In this document: in pieces, positions 4,268-5,894 of the stretch
How positions within the stretch are numbered: the first letter of the stretch is position 1
Layout: every line of letters begins with the position of its first letter
NCBI GenBank assembly: GCA_035298385.1
Contig: DATGYC010000317.1
Location: forward strand, 1 to 5,894
DNA from: DATGYC01 sp035298385
GTDB taxonomy: Bacteria; Bacillota; Sulfobacillia; Symbiobacteriales; Symbiobacteriaceae
Direction of reading: 5' to 3'
DNA: 5,894 nucleotides
The notes under the pieces: generated by a model
The model's input: only the letters and a program-made list of their open reading frames with translations
What the model was told of the DNA's origin: nothing
Databases searched by the model: none
Translations under genes and position numbers: made by a program

Positions 4268-5230
4268 ATGAAGGGACGCTCTTTACGCCTCGGCCTCTTT
4301 CTGCTGCTGGTCCTCCTCATCCTACTCTCGACCGCCCTCGGTGCGGTCTCGATCTCGCTTGGCAAGCTCCTCGCTGGTGATCAGCTCGCCTGGAAGATCG
4401 TGCTGCAGTTCCGCCTCGCCCGCACCCTCGTTGGGGCGGGGGTGGGGGCCGCACTCGCCGTCTCGGGCGCCATCTTGCAAGCGATCACGCGCAACCCGCT
4501 CGCCGATCCGCACATCACCGGCGTCTCCAACGGTGCCGGACTCGTGGCGGTGCTGATCCTGGTCGTCCTGCCGAACTTCCCGATCACCGCCCTGCCAGCG
4601 GCAGCCCTCGTGGGCGGCTTTGCGGCAGGTAGCGGGGTCTGGCTCGTCGCCTGGAAGAAGTCGGGCCTGCATCCCGGGCGCCTCGCCCTCGCAGGCGTCG
4701 CCGTCGGGGCGGTCCTCTCCGCCGCCACGCAAGGGGTGCTGCTGCGCGGCGCCACCGGCTCCAACTCGGCCTACGCCTGGCTGGCGGGTGGACTCTGGGG
4801 GCGGAACTGGGATCATCTCTACGCCCTGATTCCCTGGCTGATCGTAGGCCTGCTCGTCGCCTGGGCGATGGGGCCGCAGCTCGATCTCCTCTCCCTCGGC
4901 GATGAGGTGGCGCGCGGCGCTGGCCTCGCGGTCGAACGGGTGCGGACGGCTCTGCTCGCCCTCGCCGTCGTCCTGGCGGCATCGGCAGTCGCGGTCGCAG
5001 GGCCGATCGGCTTCGTCGGCCTCGTCATCCCCCATCTGGCACGGATGCTGGTCGGCTCGCCCTTCCGACGCCTCCTCCCGGTGACGGCCTTGATGGGCGC
5101 CGCCCTCGTCGTGGGGGCGGACGTGCTGGGCCGCACCGTCGTGGCGCCGCTGGAGATCCCGGCCGGTGTCTTCACGGCGCTGGTGGGCGCCCCCTACTTC
5201 CTGCACCTGCTGCGCAAGACAGCGCTTTAA
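4268..5230 (+). CDS. FecCD-family iron-siderophore permease, subunit 2
   Basis: This 320-aa protein is a second FecCD permease, paralogous to the preceding one. The ATG follows the upstream TAG directly with no spacer, and GGGAGGG (4254-4260) lies 7 nt before it, inside the previous gene. Motifs: N-terminal membrane helix 8-28, QAITRNPLADPHITGVSNGA (71-90), LGDEVARGAGL (210-220), coupling segment GPIGFVGLVIPHLAR (245-259) and LEIPAGVFTALVGAPYFLHL (295-314). The usual RLPR motif is RLAR (49-52), with Ala in place of Pro, while subunit 1 keeps RLPR. Two distinct permease genes after a binding protein fit a heterodimeric FecCD/YfiZ-YfhA-type importer. It is the last gene before a 56-bp gap with hairpins. 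Confidence 0.93.
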   Translation: MKGRSLRLGLFLLLVLLILLSTALGAVSISLGKLLAGDQLAWKIVLQFRLARTLVGAGVGAALAVSGAILQAITRNPLADPHITGVSNGAGLVAVLILVVLPNFPITALPAAALVGGFAAGSGVWLVAWKKSGLHPGRLALAGVAVGAVLSAATQGVLLRGATGSNSAYAWLAGGLWGRNWDHLYALIPWLIVGLLVAWAMGPQLDLLSLGDEVARGAGLAVERVRTALLALAVVLAASAVAVAGPIGFVGLVIPHLARMLVGSPFRRLLPVTALMGAALVVGADVLGRTVVAPLEIPAGVFTALVGAPYFLHLLRKTAL

Positions 5231-5238
5231 GTGACTCA

Positions 5239-5261
5239 CAGGGCGCCCTGCCCGTGCAGGG
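5239..5261 (+). other. Two overlapping, mutually exclusive hairpins between permease 2 and ATPase
   Basis: CAGGGCGCCCTG (5239-5250) is a perfect 12-bp palindrome. CCCTGC (5246-5251) can alternatively pair with GCAGGG (5256-5261) across a CCGT loop. Both use 5246-5250, so only one can form in a given RNA. No U-run follows, so it is not an intrinsic terminator. The first palindrome has no loop as drawn and would need to open some inner pairs in RNA. Confidence 0.4.
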
Positions 5262-5271
5262 GCCACTCGAT

Positions 5272-5278
5272 AAGGAGG
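5272..5278 (+). promoter_or_regulatory. Ribosome binding site of the ATPase gene
   Basis: AAGGAGG is a full anti-SD match 8 nt before the ATG at 5287. Unlike the tightly packed permease genes, the ATPase thus has its own strong, independent initiation site. Confidence 0.75.
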
Positions 5279-5286
5279 CGTGCGCG

Positions 5287-5894
5287 ATGACGCTGGCGGC
5301 AGAGCAGCTAACCCTGACCTATGGCGACCGGACGGTCGTTAAGAGCCTCAACCTCACCATCCCCGCGGGCAAGGTGACGGTCCTGATCGGCCGGAACGGC
5401 TCGGGCAAGTCGACGATCCTCAAGGCGCTGGGCCGCCTCCTCAAGCCTAGTGACGGCCACGTCGTCCTGGACGGCAAGGCGATCGATCAGATGGAGTCCC
5501 GCGCGCTCGCCCGGCAACTGGCGATCCTGCCGCAGGGGCCGGTCGCACCGGAGGGCCTCACGGTCGAGGAGTTGGTCAAGCAGGGCCGCTTCCCGCACCA
5601 GAGCTGGCTGGGCATTGCATCGAAGGGCGACCGGGAGGCGGTAGAGGGCGCCCTGGCCGCGATGCAGCTGACCGAGCTGAAGGAGCGGCCCCTGCAGGCG
5701 CTCTCGGGCGGGCAGCGGCAGCGGGCCTGGATTGCGATGTCCCTGGCGCAGGAGACGCCGATCCTCCTGCTGGACGAGCCGACGACCTACCTGGATGTGG
5801 CGCATCAGCTAGAGGTCCTGGAGCTGGTGGCGGAGCTGAACCGGCGGGATGGGCGGACGGTGGTGATGGTCCTGCATGACCTGAACCAGGCGGC
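5287..5894 (+). CDS. Iron-siderophore ABC transporter ATPase (FecE/FhuC-like), C-terminus beyond window
   Basis: The gene is open at the right edge, with 202 full codons visible out of roughly 250-270 usual for the family. All nucleotide-binding motifs are present: Walker A GRNGSGKST (35-43), Q-loop Gln83 in ILPQ, signature LSGGQRQR (139-146), Walker B ILLLDEP (159-165) with catalytic Glu164, D-loop YLD (168-170) and switch His197 in VLHD. The family-typical TYLDVAHQLEVLEL (167-180) follows Walker B, as in FecE, FepC and FhuC. A homodimer would bind the coupling segments of the two permeases on the cytoplasmic side and power import. The ATG at 5287 is fixed by AAGGAGG and by the normal N-terminal strand (LAAEQLTLTYGDRTVV). 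About 50-65 C-terminal residues are not visible, so intactness cannot be judged. Confidence 0.93.
   Translation, partial: MTLAAEQLTLTYGDRTVVKSLNLTIPAGKVTVLIGRNGSGKSTILKALGRLLKPSDGHVVLDGKAIDQMESRALARQLAILPQGPVAPEGLTVEELVKQGRFPHQSWLGIASKGDREAVEGALAAMQLTELKERPLQALSGGQRQRAWIAMSLAQETPILLLDEPTTYLDVAHQLEVLELVAELNRRDGRTVVMVLHDLNQA

Noticed and set aside
4322..5266. 314-codon minus-strand open frame opposite permease 2
   Set aside because: Arg/Gly/Glu-rich shadow of a clear FecCD permease; common in high-GC coding DNA.
5308..5805. 165-codon minus-strand open frame opposite the ATPase
   Set aside because: The plus strand encodes all ABC ATPase motifs in order, so this is a shadow.

Overview
The window has two parts. 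The right half (about 2270 to the end) is a high-GC operon on the + strand for ferric-siderophore (or similar iron-chelate) uptake. It encodes a substrate-binding lipoprotein, two FecCD-type membrane permeases and a FecE/FhuC-type ATPase that runs off the window edge. The left half (1 to 1878) holds three genes on the - strand, read away from the operon: a small secreted lipoprotein of unknown function, then two genes that share a short helical module. The first of those two also has a Cys/Asp/Ser-rich middle and a His-rich tail. The second is cut by the left edge.

The organism looks like a high-GC Bacillota (Firmicutes), for example a Symbiobacterium-like lineage. This is inferred from strong AGGAGG-type ribosome binding sites, lipoprotein signal peptides typical of monoderm binding proteins, and the 'ALEE-LA-HI-NAEAEK' module, which I recall from proteins of spore-forming Firmicutes. 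Genus is not established.

Layout: 1-146 partial ALEE-module protein (-); 147-219 short spacer; 220-990 Cys/His-rich ALEE-module protein (-); 991-1167 spacer with a strong 15-bp hairpin; 1168-1878 lipoprotein (-); 1879-2268 gene-free divergent region holding a roughly 246-bp imperfect palindrome built from 9-bp units; 2269-2354 promoter with two tandem Fur-box-like sites; 2355-3302 binding lipoprotein; 3302-4267 permease 1; 4268-5230 permease 2; 5231-5286 spacer with two overlapping hairpins; 5287-end ATPase.

How the genes work together: the binding lipoprotein would capture the iron chelate outside the membrane and deliver it to the permease heterodimer, and two copies of the ATPase would drive import. 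The tandem Fur-like sites overlap the predicted -10 element, so repression when iron is sufficient is the simplest model. The left genes have no proven link to iron; any link through the Cys/His-rich protein is speculation. The most unusual item is the nested palindrome of 9-bp repeats between the two halves.
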